37,210 bases of DNA from Deltaproteobacteria bacterium (GTDB lineage: Bacteria; Desulfobacterota; GWC2-55-46; UBA9637), in assembly GCA_016195725.1 (NCBI GenBank), contig JACPZB010000021.1, forward strand, positions 1 to 37,210. The letters are read 5' to 3'. The notes under the pieces were generated by a model. The model searched no databases, was not told where the DNA came from, and saw only the letters and a list, made by a program, of their open reading frames with translations. Shown one piece after another: positions 1 to 7,278 of this stretch; position 1 is the stretch's first letter; the number at the start of each line of letters is the position of its first letter. A program made the position numbers and the translations under genes.

Positions 1-1302
1 ATTCGGCGTCCTGAGTTTTTCTTTAATTATTTCTATGTAATCAGCCGTTTCCTCATACCTTACCGACTTCCTTATCTCAAAGCCGTAGCTTCCTATCTCA
101 AGAGACCTCATGGCCTTTTGCAGAGATTCTTTAAATGTTCTGCCTATTGCCATTACTTCACCGACAGACTTCATCTGTGTTGTCAGTATTGCGTCAGCCT
201 GCGGAAATTTTTCAAATGTGAACCTTGGAATCTTTGTCACCACATAATCAATGGTCGGCTCAAAACACGCGGGCGTTTTTTTCGTTATGTCATTCGGAAT
301 CTCATCAAGCGTATAACCAACAGCTAATTTTGCAGCAATCTTTGCAATAGGAAAACCAGTTGCCTTGCTGGCAAGGGCGGAAGAACGAGAAACTCTCGGA
401 TTCATCTCAATGACATACATCTTGCCGTTGTCAGGGTTCACAGAAAACTGAATATTTGAACCGCCTGTATCAACACCAATCTCCCTTATAATCTTTAGCG
501 CAGCATCCCTCATTATCTGATATTCCTTGTCTGTAAGGGTCTGTGCAGGTGCAACCGTTATAGAATCACCAGTATGAACACCCATTGGGTCAAAATTCTC
601 AATTGAGCATATAATCACAACATTGTCTTTATTGTCCCTCATAACCTCAAGTTCATATTCTTTCCAACCTATAACAGATTCTTCAATCAGAATTTCGCTG
701 TAAGGGCTTGCATCCAGACCATACTGAACCATTTCCTTAAATTCTTCTGCGTTGTAGGCAATACCTCCTCCTGTTCCGCCCAATGTAAAGGAAGGTCTTA
801 TAATAAAAGGGTAACTCATTGTTTCTGCTATACTGATGGCATCAGATAATGTCTTTGCATAGCCGCTCCTTGGCACCTCAAGGCCGATTCTTTCCATAGC
901 TTCTTTAAAAAGTTCTCTGTCCTCTGCCTTTTTTATTGCAGAAAGTTTTGCGCCTATCAACTCAACCCCGTGTTTTTTCAAAACACCCGATTCTGCAAGA
1001 GATACAGCAATATTAAGCGCTGTCTGACCGCCCATTGTCGGCAAAAGAGCATCGGGCCTTTCCTTTTCAATTATCTTTTCAACTACATCAGGTATAACAG
1101 GCTCAATATATGTCCTGTCTGCAAGACCAGGGTCTGTCATTATTGTTGCAGGATTTGAGTTTATAAGTATCACCTCGTAACCTTCTTCCTTCAAAGCCTT
1201 ACAGGCCTGGGTCCCTGAATAATCAAATTCGCAGGCCTGGCCTATAACAATAGGACCGGCTCCAACGATCAGCACCCTTTTTATGTCCGTTCTCTTAGGC
1301 AA
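1..1302 (-). CDS. carB: Carbamoyl-phosphate synthase large subunit, N-terminal part (runs off left edge)
   Basis: This is the ATP-grasp large subunit that makes carbamoyl phosphate from bicarbonate, ammonia (delivered by CarA) and two ATP, for pyrimidines and arginine. The ORF track misses it because it has no stop inside the window. The translation begins with [20 protein letters not shown], followed by the family motifs [36 protein letters not shown] and [18 protein letters not shown], so about 430 residues of the first (carboxyphosphate) half are present. The chosen start is TTG at 1302, preceded by GAAGGAG at proper spacing and matching where CarB proteins normally begin. It lies downstream of carA and an unknown gene, with a palindromic repeat just before its ribosome site. 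No frameshift is seen. Confidence 0.96.
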   Translation of the reverse strand, partial: MPKRTDIKRVLIVGAGPIVIGQACEFDYSGTQACKALKEEGYEVILINSNPATIMTDPGLADRTYIEPVIPDVVEKIIEKERPDALLPTMGGQTALNIAVSLAESGVLKKHGVELIGAKLSAIKKAEDRELFKEAMERIGLEVPRSGYAKTLSDAISIAETMSYPFIIRPSFTLGGTGGGIAYNAEEFKEMVQYGLDASPYSEILIEESVIGWKEYELEVMRDNKDNVVIICSIENFDPMGVHTGDSITVAPAQTLTDKEYQIMRDAALKIIREIGVDTGGSNIQFSVNPDNGKMYVIEMNPRVSRSSALASKATGFPIAKIAAKLAVGYTLDEIPNDITKKTPACFEPTIDYVVTKIPRFTFEKFPQADAILTTQMKSVGEVMAIGRTFKESLQKAMRSLEIGSYGFEIRKSVRYEETADYIEIIKEKLRTPN

Positions 1303-1319
1303 GATAATCTCCTTCTCAA

Positions 1320-1378
1320 GTAGCCGCAGGCTTTAGCCTGCGTCAAATAACGCAACCTAAAGGCTGCGGCGGCTGCTA
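1320..1378. repeat. GTAG-type double-hairpin palindrome, copy 1
   Basis: This is an inverted repeat made of two back-to-back small hairpins, GCAGGCTTTAGCCTGC and a second arm around ACGCAACCTAAAGGCTGC. A cleaner copy lies at 36625..36678. It fills the gap between the 211-aa gene and carB, and its right edge supplies the TAG stop of the 211-aa gene. It leaves the carB ribosome site intact. Confidence 0.85.
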
Positions 1379-2011
1379 TGCAATGAGTCCTTCCTCCATC
1401 AGAGTATAAACTTTTCTTATATCAATATTTGAACATCTACCCCACACTGTTTTTAGTTTTCTGAACTTTCTAATTAAATAGGTAAAATCCTCCACCCCTT
1501 CTTTTCTTGCCTCTTTTGCCTTTGCCTTTATAATGTAATAAATATTTTTAGGGTAAAAACAGAATGCACCTGAAAATCTATAGCCTCCTTTGAATGATAG
1601 AAGCCTGGCCTCTATTACATCCCCCTTTTCCAATAATGCCCGATGGGCATCAGCTATTATATATCTGTTCTTAGTAAATATATTTTTCACTCTAATATTG
1701 GTGGAGACCTTTGTTATGCTAAAAATAGAATGTATGTTATTTGCAAAGTCCAAATATATCTTTCTATCTTCCTCTGAGAGATTATAATTTTTTAGAAACG
1801 ACATGAGTGGTGTTAATCTGTCAGCTATTTGAGGCCTATCAAAAATATACCAGTCAAAAAATATATCCAATACATCTTCAAACCCTTCCACCTCATTACC
1901 CAGCTCTCCTCCGACGGCAACAAACTCCTGCTTTGCCTTTTTAATCTCCGCATCATATTTCTCGCATATAAAAGCTGTCTTCAGCCTTTCTATATACTCT
2001 TGAAATTCCAC
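1376..2011 (-). CDS. Conserved hypothetical protein between carA and carB
   Basis: This is a 211-aa soluble protein that I do not recognise. It starts with GTG at 2011; the ribosome site GGAGGG lies inside the 3' end of carA and the two genes overlap by 22 bases, so translation is probably coupled. The N-terminal half is acidic and helical and contains [10 protein letters not shown], a motif rich in aromatic residues. The C-terminal half is basic ([26 protein letters not shown]). There is no signal peptide or membrane segment. Its place inside the car operon hints at a link to nucleotide or nucleic-acid metabolism, but this is inference only. The stop codon lies at the edge of a palindromic repeat, so the natural C-terminus may have been altered. 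Confidence 0.75.
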   Translation of the reverse strand: MEFQEYIERLKTAFICEKYDAEIKKAKQEFVAVGGELGNEVEGFEDVLDIFFDWYIFDRPQIADRLTPLMSFLKNYNLSEEDRKIYLDFANNIHSIFSITKVSTNIRVKNIFTKNRYIIADAHRALLEKGDVIEARLLSFKGGYRFSGAFCFYPKNIYYIIKAKAKEARKEGVEDFTYLIRKFRKLKTVWGRCSNIDIRKVYTLMEEGLIA

Positions 2012-3141
2012 TTACCCTCCATCATATCTGTAAAACGTTTAAAGAGATAAGAAGAATCGTGCGGCCCCGGAGACGCCTCCGGATGATACTGAACAGAAAA
2101 TAGCGGCAACTTTGTATGCGCCAGACCTTCAACGGTTTTATCATTTAGATTTATATGTGTAAGTTCTGCTATTCTGTTTAACGAATCCACATCAACAGCA
2201 AAACCGTGATTTTGCGATGTGATTTCAACCTTTCTTGTTGTCAAATCCATAACAGGCTGGTTTCCGCCGTGATGGCCGAACTTTAATTTATATGTCTTGC
2301 CGCCCAGCGCAAGTCCGAGTATCTGATGGCCGAGACAGATGCCAAATATAGGCTTCCTGGCAACCAGCTTTCTTACATTTTCAATACCATAAGTAACTGC
2401 ATCCGGGTCGCCAGGGCCGTTTGAAAGGAATATGCCGTCGGGGTTCATCTTTAAAACATCTTCAGCAGATGTGGAAGCAGGCACAATCATCACATTACAA
2501 CCAACATTAACAAGATTTCGCAATATGTTGAATTTTATGCCGAAATCGTAGGCGATAACCTTAAATCGTGGTTCTTCGTAACCTTTCTCCAAATCCCAGA
2601 GTCCCTGATTCCACTTATAAGGCTCTTTGCAAGTTACTTCTTTTGCCAAATCAAGCCCTGCCATTGAAGGGAACTCCTTTGCCTTTTTCACAAGCCTTGT
2701 CGGATCCAAATCACCCGTTGAGATAACAGCATTCATAGCGCCATTGTCCCTTAAATACCTCGTCAGCGCCCTTGTATCTATCCCTTTTATGCCGACAACT
2801 TTATTCTTTTTCAGATAGCTGTCCAATGTCTGCTTTGACCGCCAATTGCTCGGATAATCGCAGTATTCTTTGACGATAAAACCCTCAAGCCAGAGTTTAT
2901 TTGACTCCAAGTCCTCTTCGTTTATCCCGTAATTTCCAATCTGCGTATATGTCATGGCAACCATCTGGCCTTTATATGACGGGTCGGTAAGAACCTCCTG
3001 ATACCCGCACATGGAGGTATTAAAAACCACCTCACCTATGGTCTCCCCCTCTGCGCCAAAAGAATACCCCTCAAACACAGTACCGTCTGAAAGGGTAAGG
3101 GTTGCTTTTTTATTTTTAGATAATGACATATGATCAATCAT
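1990..3141 (-). CDS. carA: Carbamoyl-phosphate synthase small (glutaminase) subunit
   Basis: CarA hydrolyses glutamine and channels ammonia to CarB. The 383-aa length is normal. The N-terminal CPSase small domain has the typical [20 protein letters not shown] stretch. The C-terminal class I amidotransferase domain has GPGDPD, the nucleophile in FGICLGHQ (Cys about 269) and the His/Glu pair in [13 protein letters not shown]. Two starts are possible, ATG at 3141 (AAAGG five bases upstream) and ATG at 3129, where homologs more often begin. It is followed with overlap by the 211-aa gene and then carB, and preceded by a 58-bp palindrome that may act on readthrough from purC. Confidence 0.97.
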   Translation of the reverse strand: MIDHMSLSKNKKATLTLSDGTVFEGYSFGAEGETIGEVVFNTSMCGYQEVLTDPSYKGQMVAMTYTQIGNYGINEEDLESNKLWLEGFIVKEYCDYPSNWRSKQTLDSYLKKNKVVGIKGIDTRALTRYLRDNGAMNAVISTGDLDPTRLVKKAKEFPSMAGLDLAKEVTCKEPYKWNQGLWDLEKGYEEPRFKVIAYDFGIKFNILRNLVNVGCNVMIVPASTSAEDVLKMNPDGIFLSNGPGDPDAVTYGIENVRKLVARKPIFGICLGHQILGLALGGKTYKLKFGHHGGNQPVMDLTTRKVEITSQNHGFAVDVDSLNRIAELTHINLNDKTVEGLAHTKLPLFSVQYHPEASPGPHDSSYLFKRFTDMMEGKWNFKSI

Positions 3142-3160
3142 TCCTTCCTTTAGGCTTTTT

Positions 3161-3218
3161 GTAGTTGCCCATTTATCGGCGTATTTTATAATGCGCCCCT
3201 AAATGGGCAACAAGCTAC
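3161..3218. repeat. Long GTAG...CTAC palindrome upstream of carA
   Basis: This is an imperfect palindrome with outer arms TTGCCCATTTA and TAAATGGGCAA and inner arms GGCGTATT and AATGCGCC around a short TTAT loop. It begins GTAG and ends CTAC like the other palindromes in the window. It lies between purC and carA, 20 bases before the carA start. In RNA it would form a long stem. It has no trailing T-run, so a classical terminator is unlikely. Confidence 0.75.
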
Positions 3219-3247
3219 TGGTTAATTCTTAACATACAAGCCGCACT

Positions 3248-3952
3248 TCATCTCAGCACCTTCCGGCAAACCTCCTGATATGCCTCTTCAATCTTTCCTA
3301 AATCTCGCCTGAACCTGTCCTTGTCCATCTTCTCATTTGTCTCCTTATCCCAGAGTCTGCATCCGTCCGGGGTTATTTCGTCTCCGAGAAGTATCTGCCC
3401 TTTGTGCCGTCCGAATTCAAGTTTAAAGTCCACAAGGGTTATGCCCCTTTCATCAAAAAACTTGGAAAGATAGCCGTTTATCTCAAGAGCCATCTCTTTT
3501 AATATATCCACCTCAAATTTTTTGGCAAGATTAAATGCTTCTATGTGATAATCATTTATCATGGGGTCGCCGAGCGGGTCGCTTTTGTAATAAAATTCCA
3601 GAATAGTTTTTTTGAGCGGCGTCCCCTCTTCAACACCCATCCTCTTGGCAAGGCTTCCTGCGGCTATGTTTCTTACAACAACTTCTATGGGGATTATCTC
3701 CAGCCTCTTCACCACCATCTCCCTGTCAGACGACCTTTCAATAAAATGCGTTGGGATGCCTTTGTCTTCCAAATATTGAAAGAGCCTGGATGATATCTTG
3801 TTATTCAATATCCCCTTTCCCTGGATAATCCCCTTTTTCTTGCCGTCAAACGCCGTGGCCTCATCCTTAAAATATTGTATCAAGAAATCAGGATTATCTG
3901 TAGTATAAAGAATCTTTGCCTTGCCTTCATAAATTTTTTCAAGACGTTTCAT
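3248..3952 (-). CDS. purC: Phosphoribosylaminoimidazole-succinocarboxamide synthase
   Basis: SAICAR synthetase joins aspartate to CAIR using ATP in purine synthesis. The protein is about 234 aa, the short bacterial form. Diagnostic stretches are YEGKAKILY near the N-terminus, the nucleotide/substrate segment VVVRNIAAGSLAKR, and the C-terminal VDFKLEFGRHKGQ and GDEITPDGCRLWD. The ATG at 3952 is preferred to the TTG at 3955 because GGAGG lies exactly seven bases before it. purB follows upstream on the same strand beyond a stretch of gene debris, so this is a scattered purine/pyrimidine cluster. Confidence 0.97.
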   Translation of the reverse strand: MKRLEKIYEGKAKILYTTDNPDFLIQYFKDEATAFDGKKKGIIQGKGILNNKISSRLFQYLEDKGIPTHFIERSSDREMVVKRLEIIPIEVVVRNIAAGSLAKRMGVEEGTPLKKTILEFYYKSDPLGDPMINDYHIEAFNLAKKFEVDILKEMALEINGYLSKFFDERGITLVDFKLEFGRHKGQILLGDEITPDGCRLWDKETNEKMDKDRFRRDLGKIEEAYQEVCRKVLR

Positions 3953-3971
3953 CAATAAACCTCCTATAAAT

Positions 3972-4048
3972 ACAAGCTATAGGCGCTGGGTTATAAGGCT
4001 ATGGGTTATCTTACTTTATCTACTTTATCTATTGCCTATCGCCTTCCT
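3972..4048. repeat. Heptad array, GGCTATG family, upstream of purC
   Basis: Degenerate 7-bp units (GGTTATA, GGCTATG, then CTATTGC, CTATCGC) form two opposed halves around an AT-rich centre with repeated TTTATCTAC. Closely related arrays lie at 5930..5993, 11582..11633, 12976..13035, 16918..16987 and 24129..24178. It sits between purC and the MscS fragment and overlaps the last codons of the latter. Confidence 0.75.
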
Positions 4049-4229
4049 CTTTCACATACACCGTTCTTGCCGGATAAGGTATCTCAATTGCCTCTTTTTC
4101 GAACCTCTTTTTTATCTCTGTATTTATCTGATCAAGGGCAACTCCCAACCGGAAACAGTCCGCCACCCAAAAGAACATCTGAATATTTAAAGAAGATTCT
4201 CCAAATTCAAGGAAAAGGGCAACCGATTG
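4029..4229 (-). pseudogene. C-terminal fragment of an MscS-type mechanosensitive channel
   Basis: About 66 codons encode SVALFLEFGESSLNIQMFFW, then LDQINTEIKKRFEKEAIEIP and YPARTVYVK. This is the recognisable cytoplasmic C-terminal domain of small-conductance mechanosensitive channels. The membrane helices and the middle domain, at least 200 residues, are missing. Upstream the reading frame runs into an unrelated gene start, so the fragment has no promoter or start of its own and is a remnant. The ORF track begins it at a TTG that is not a real start. It is flanked by a heptad array and by other fragments, marking a deletion or rearrangement site. Confidence 0.8.
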
Positions 4230-4320
4230 CAAACAATAAGTTGCTATTCCCTATTTTCTTCAAATTACCAAAGTCTGACTTAATCTTTTTAATTAGATCA
4301 TCAGTAATAATATTTGACAT
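4207..4320 (-). pseudogene. Orphan gene start, fused out of frame to the MscS remnant
   Basis: An ATG at 4320 with GAGG nine bases upstream opens a 37-codon frame (MSNIITDDLIKKIKSDFGN, then LKKIGNSNLLFAIG) that stops soon after crossing into MscS-derived sequence. It looks like the 5' end of a gene whose body was deleted, with the break near 4225. The parent gene is not identifiable. Given the neighbouring restriction-enzyme-like remnant, a DNA methylase is one guess, but nothing in the 30 residues proves it. Confidence 0.5.
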
Positions 4321-4538
4321 TTTTATGAGACCTCAAAATATAATCCATTTCCTTTAGCAATGGCGGCAACTTGCCCGCATTATCCAGTTTTGTTACATCA
4401 AATTGATTTTTAAAACTTGCCCCGCTTATTGCTTTAACAAGGTTATTATCAAAAGACAAGCCCTTGCTCTTTTTTTCCAATAAGCTCTCGTAATATTTGT
4501 TCCAATACCTGAGCCTTTTTACTCACTCGTTTAGCCAT
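4301..4538 (-). pseudogene. Frameshifted 5' remnant of a possible type II restriction endonuclease
   Basis: An ATG at 4538 opens MAKRVSKKAQVLEQILRELI and stops after 29 codons. Shifting frame by one at a run of seven A residues continues the protein as KGLSFDNNLVKAISGASF then KNQFDVTKLDNAGKLPPLL, ending near 4301. The FKNQFDVTK-LD-LP pattern recalls a group of type II restriction endonucleases whose early region reads like FKNQFDATK...LP followed by HLGKG, from memory only. The HLGKG part and everything after are absent. This is a dead gene fragment: one indel and one truncation. It lies just downstream of purB. Confidence 0.5.
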
Positions 4539-4591
4539 ATTATGACACCTACCATAAGCAATGAATTTTATTTCTTTATCGTGCTTTTAAA

Positions 4592-5911
4592 TCAATTTTT
4601 AAACACCTTCTTAAACACATACCCCACATTCTTCACATACCTTGAAATATCAAAACATGCATCAATCTCTTTTTTTGAAAGCCGCGCCGTCACCTCTTTA
4701 TCTTTGAGCAAGAATTCTTTTAGTCCCTTAACCCCTTGACCCCTTGACCCCTGCATTTCTTTCCAGACCTTCATGGCATTTCTTTGAACCATTTGATACG
4801 CATCTTCTCTTGTAACGGCTTTTTCTGTAAGGGCGATGAGAACGGTCTGAGAAAACAGAAGGCCTTTTAGTTTATTCAAGTTCTCCTTCATATTTTCAGG
4901 ATAGACAACCAGATCCCTGATGAGTCCGGTCGCCCTTGTGAGCATAAAATCCACAAGAATAGTGGCGTCCGGCGCAATGACCCGTTCAACTGAAGAATGG
5001 CTTATGTCTCTTTCATGCCATAGCGGAATATTTTCCATTGCTGCATTTGCATATCCGCGCACAAGGCGCGCAAGGCCGGTGAGGTTTTCGGATAGAACAG
5101 GGTTTCTCTTGTGAGGCATGGCTGATGAGCCTTTCTGCCCCACAGTAAACGGCTCTTCAGCTTCCAACACCTCTGTACGCTGAAGGTGTCGTATCTCCAC
5201 AGCGAATTTCTCAATGGATGTAGCGATAATGGCCAGTGTTGTAAAATATTCTGCGTGTCTGTCCCTCTGGATAACCTGCGTTGAGATGGGCGCGGGCTTG
5301 AGTCCAAGCTTTTTGCAAACATATTCCTCAACAAATGGCAGGACATTGGCGAATGTGCCCACTGCGCCGGATAGTTTGCCATATGAAATAATCTCCCTTG
5401 CCATCTGCATCCTCGTAAGATTTCGCTTCATCTCCTCATACCAGAGCGCCATCTTGAGCCCGAAGGTTATAGGTTCCGCATGGATGCCGTGGGAGCGGCC
5501 AATCATCACGGTATCTTTATGCTCAAATGCCCGTTTTTTGATCGCCTCCATCAATTTCTTTATATCTGCGATAATCAAATCTGCTGCCTCCCTCAAAAGC
5601 AGGGCAAGGGATGTATCAAGGATATCCGAGGAGGTAAGCCCCCTGTGGATATATCTTGAATCAGGCCCGACAAACTCTGCAACTGATGTAAGAAACGAAA
5701 TCACATCGTGCTTTACCGTTTTTTCAATCTCATCTATTCTCTGAATATTGAAATCAGCCTTGGCCTTGATGTTATCCAGCGCATTCTTTGGAATCTCCCC
5801 CAGTTTTGCCCATGCCTCGCACGCGGCAATCTCCACCTCAAGCCATTTCTTGAATTTATTCTCCGGCTCCCAAATTCTGCTCATCTCTTTCCTTGAGTAT
5901 CTTTCAATCAT
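4592..5911 (-). CDS. purB: Adenylosuccinate lyase
   Basis: This lyase of the fumarase/aspartase superfamily splits SAICAR and adenylosuccinate in purine synthesis. The length is 439 aa. Family features are RYIHRGLTSSDILDTS, GRSHGIHAEPITFG (general-acid His region) and the flexible-loop signature GSSAMPHKRNP, which carries the catalytic Ser. Near the C-terminus there is a low-complexity piece (MQGSRGQGVKGLKEF) encoded by three 8-bp tandem units (CCCCTTGA on the plus strand). This seems to be an in-frame repeat insertion in a surface loop. No strong ribosome site is seen. A hairpin-forming heptad array lies just upstream. Confidence 0.96.
   Translation of the reverse strand: MIERYSRKEMSRIWEPENKFKKWLEVEIAACEAWAKLGEIPKNALDNIKAKADFNIQRIDEIEKTVKHDVISFLTSVAEFVGPDSRYIHRGLTSSDILDTSLALLLREAADLIIADIKKLMEAIKKRAFEHKDTVMIGRSHGIHAEPITFGLKMALWYEEMKRNLTRMQMAREIISYGKLSGAVGTFANVLPFVEEYVCKKLGLKPAPISTQVIQRDRHAEYFTTLAIIATSIEKFAVEIRHLQRTEVLEAEEPFTVGQKGSSAMPHKRNPVLSENLTGLARLVRGYANAAMENIPLWHERDISHSSVERVIAPDATILVDFMLTRATGLIRDLVVYPENMKENLNKLKGLLFSQTVLIALTEKAVTREDAYQMVQRNAMKVWKEMQGSRGQGVKGLKEFLLKDKEVTARLSKKEIDACFDISRYVKNVGYVFKKVFKN
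4724..4753. repeat. 8-bp tandem repeat inside purB
   Basis: Three units of TTGACCCC lie in frame in the purB coding region and encode Gly/Arg/Gln/Lys-rich residues. It resembles the 7-bp CCCTTGA array inside the response regulator gene (35387..35418), with one extra C per unit. Confidence 0.8.
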
Positions 5912-5929
5912 AAAAACTTCGCAAATATA

Positions 5930-5993
5930 AATAACAGGCTATGGGCGATAGGTTATAGGAAAAACCTTGCCTATCGCCCATCACCTATTGCCA
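5930..5993. repeat. Heptad array with 12-bp perfect inverted repeat between ZIP gene and purB
   Basis: Opposed GGCTATG-family units include the exact inverted pair ATGGGCGATAGG (5941..5952) and CCTATCGCCCAT (5970..5981). The spacer contains a smaller AGG/AAAAA/CCT hairpin. It could fold in the purB leader or at the end of the ZIP transcript. Confidence 0.85.
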
Positions 5994-5995
5994 TT

Positions 5996-6703
5996 TTAAT
6001 GGAGAAATTTCTCAATGGTAAATACCATGATAAATCCTGAAATAACTGACATTATCACCTTTATATTAAATTTTTTATGCGCCTCAAGCAATAAATCGCC
6101 TACGCCTATATAAATAAATGCGCCGGCAACAAATGCAATAATAGGTTCGTAAAATATGGAAGGTATATAAACTGCGGCATAGGCGCCAACGGGATAAGAG
6201 ATTGCGGCATACAAGATAGGAAACAGCATTTTCTTGGTGCTGTAACCAAGGTTTTTCATAAGAAGAGTTGCAGTCACATCCTGCGGTATCTCATGGATGA
6301 TTACAGCAACGGTAATAATAAGCCCCAGATGCGGATTCGTCAGGTATCCAACAGTTATGGCAATGCCATCCACGATATTATCCATAGCCATGCCAAATAT
6401 GGAAACCATGTTCATAGAATGCCGCTCGCACTCCATCTCGCCGCATGAATGGAGCACAGTAAGCTTCCCAATTATATAGAAGCAGAGAAACCCCAAGGCC
6501 AATATCCATGCATCTTTCTTAAGATTTGCCTCAGGAAGGATGTCCAAAAGAACTGTGGCAATAACTACGCCGGCGGCAAAGGCAATAATATATCGGATGC
6601 CCTTGAAATCTATATAGAGCGGAAGAAGTCCTGCGATAAGCGTTACCATGCCGGTTAAGAGGCCGTATACCACATACATTTCAATCATAGATTCTGCCGC
6701 CAA
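5996..6703 (-). CDS. ZIP-family metal cation transporter
   Basis: This is an inner-membrane permease, probably for zinc or another divalent metal, about 230 aa with seven to eight hydrophobic segments. The metal-site helices are visible as MAMDNIVDGIAI, where the usual His-Asn of the HNFxDG motif is Asp-Asn, and as VAVIIHEIPQDV (HEIP motif). A Cys/His-rich loop (HSCGEMECERH) between helices could bind metal. The track start is TTG at 6703; ATG at 6688 is also possible, and neither has a strong ribosome site. It is the last gene of the left block and does not seem functionally tied to purB. The first-site change from His to Asp may alter metal choice. Confidence 0.85.
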   Translation of the reverse strand: MAAESMIEMYVVYGLLTGMVTLIAGLLPLYIDFKGIRYIIAFAAGVVIATVLLDILPEANLKKDAWILALGFLCFYIIGKLTVLHSCGEMECERHSMNMVSIFGMAMDNIVDGIAITVGYLTNPHLGLIITVAVIIHEIPQDVTATLLMKNLGYSTKKMLFPILYAAISYPVGAYAAVYIPSIFYEPIIAFVAGAFIYIGVGDLLLEAHKKFNIKVIMSVISGFIMVFTIEKFLH

Positions 6704-6763
6704 CCTTTTTACACCTATTCTTTATAACAGTTGAGAGACAGATACAATAACTCAATTGTCTAA

Positions 6764-6931
6764 CAGGGTGTTAAAAAAGTGTTTTTTGGGTGTCATTACA
6801 AGGAGCATTAGCGATGAAGCAATCTCTAACTAATTGATTTTTATAGAAGCGATATTGCTTCCCCTGCACTTTGTTCAGGGCTTTGCCTCACACACTCGCA
6901 ATGACCCTCGTTTGGGTTTTTCAACAACCTG
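6764..6931. mobile_element. MITE-like element with imperfect terminal inverted repeats
   Basis: About 168 bp are bounded by CAGGGTGTTAAAAAA and the inverse of CAGGTTGTTGAAAAA, followed inward by matching GGGT.TCATT segments. The inside contains GTCATTGCGAG and AAGCAATCTC pieces (in imperfect form) that are familiar parts of dispersed bacterial repeats. It has no ORF. It lies between the ZIP gene and the tRNA gene. Confidence 0.65.
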
Positions 6932-6973
6932 CTAATAAAACTAAGTAAGTTACAGACTGGTTTATTCTTTTTT

Positions 6974-7047
6974 TGGAGCGGGCGAAGGGAATCGAACCCT
7001 CGTATGAAGCTTGGGAAGCTTCCATTCTGCCATTGAACTACACCCGC
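6974..7047 (-). tRNA. tRNA-Gly, anticodon CCC
   Basis: A complete cloverleaf can be drawn by eye. The acceptor stem is GCGGGTG/CGCCCGC, the D-arm contains AGTTCAATGGCAGAAT, the anticodon stem GAAGC/GCTTC closes the loop TTCCCAA (anticodon CCC, reads GGG), and the T-arm has GGTTCGATTCC. CCA is encoded in the gene. It is 74 nt long. A clear promoter lies about 90 bases upstream. Sequence downstream shows no strong terminator before the MITE. Confidence 0.95.
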
Positions 7048-7135
7048 AAGCGTTTAACGCCTAAGTATTTGAAAAATAGCGGTTTTTTATTTTTTGTGCA
7101 CAAAATTATTGCTCCGTAACTAAAAACTGGTCTTT

Positions 7136-7164
7136 TTTATACTACACCAGAGTATAAAAGTCAA
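7136..7164 (-). promoter_or_regulatory. Sigma-70-type promoter for tRNA-Gly
   Basis: TTGACT (-35) and TATAAA (-10) are separated by exactly 17 bases on the minus strand. Initiation near 7129 would give a leader of about 80 nt before the tRNA. Confidence 0.8.
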
Positions 7165-7278
7165 CCCTTGACAAATTACCGCTTTGTTTATGACAAACCA
7201 GCCTCATGTTTTGCTTTGGCAAAACAGATGGGTCAAACCTTCTGTGTTTTCTGCGCTCTCAGGTTAAAACAACATCCT

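Noticed and set aside
4001-4357. Plus-strand ORF of 118 aa
   Set aside because: It lies antisense to the fragments of MscS and other genes and shows no recognisable protein; treated as a shadow.
7208-7225. Terminator at GTTTTGC-TTTG-GCAAAAC after the nucleotidyltransferase gene
   Set aside because: The stem is perfect but AT-rich and has no trailing T-run on the minus strand, so it was not listed.
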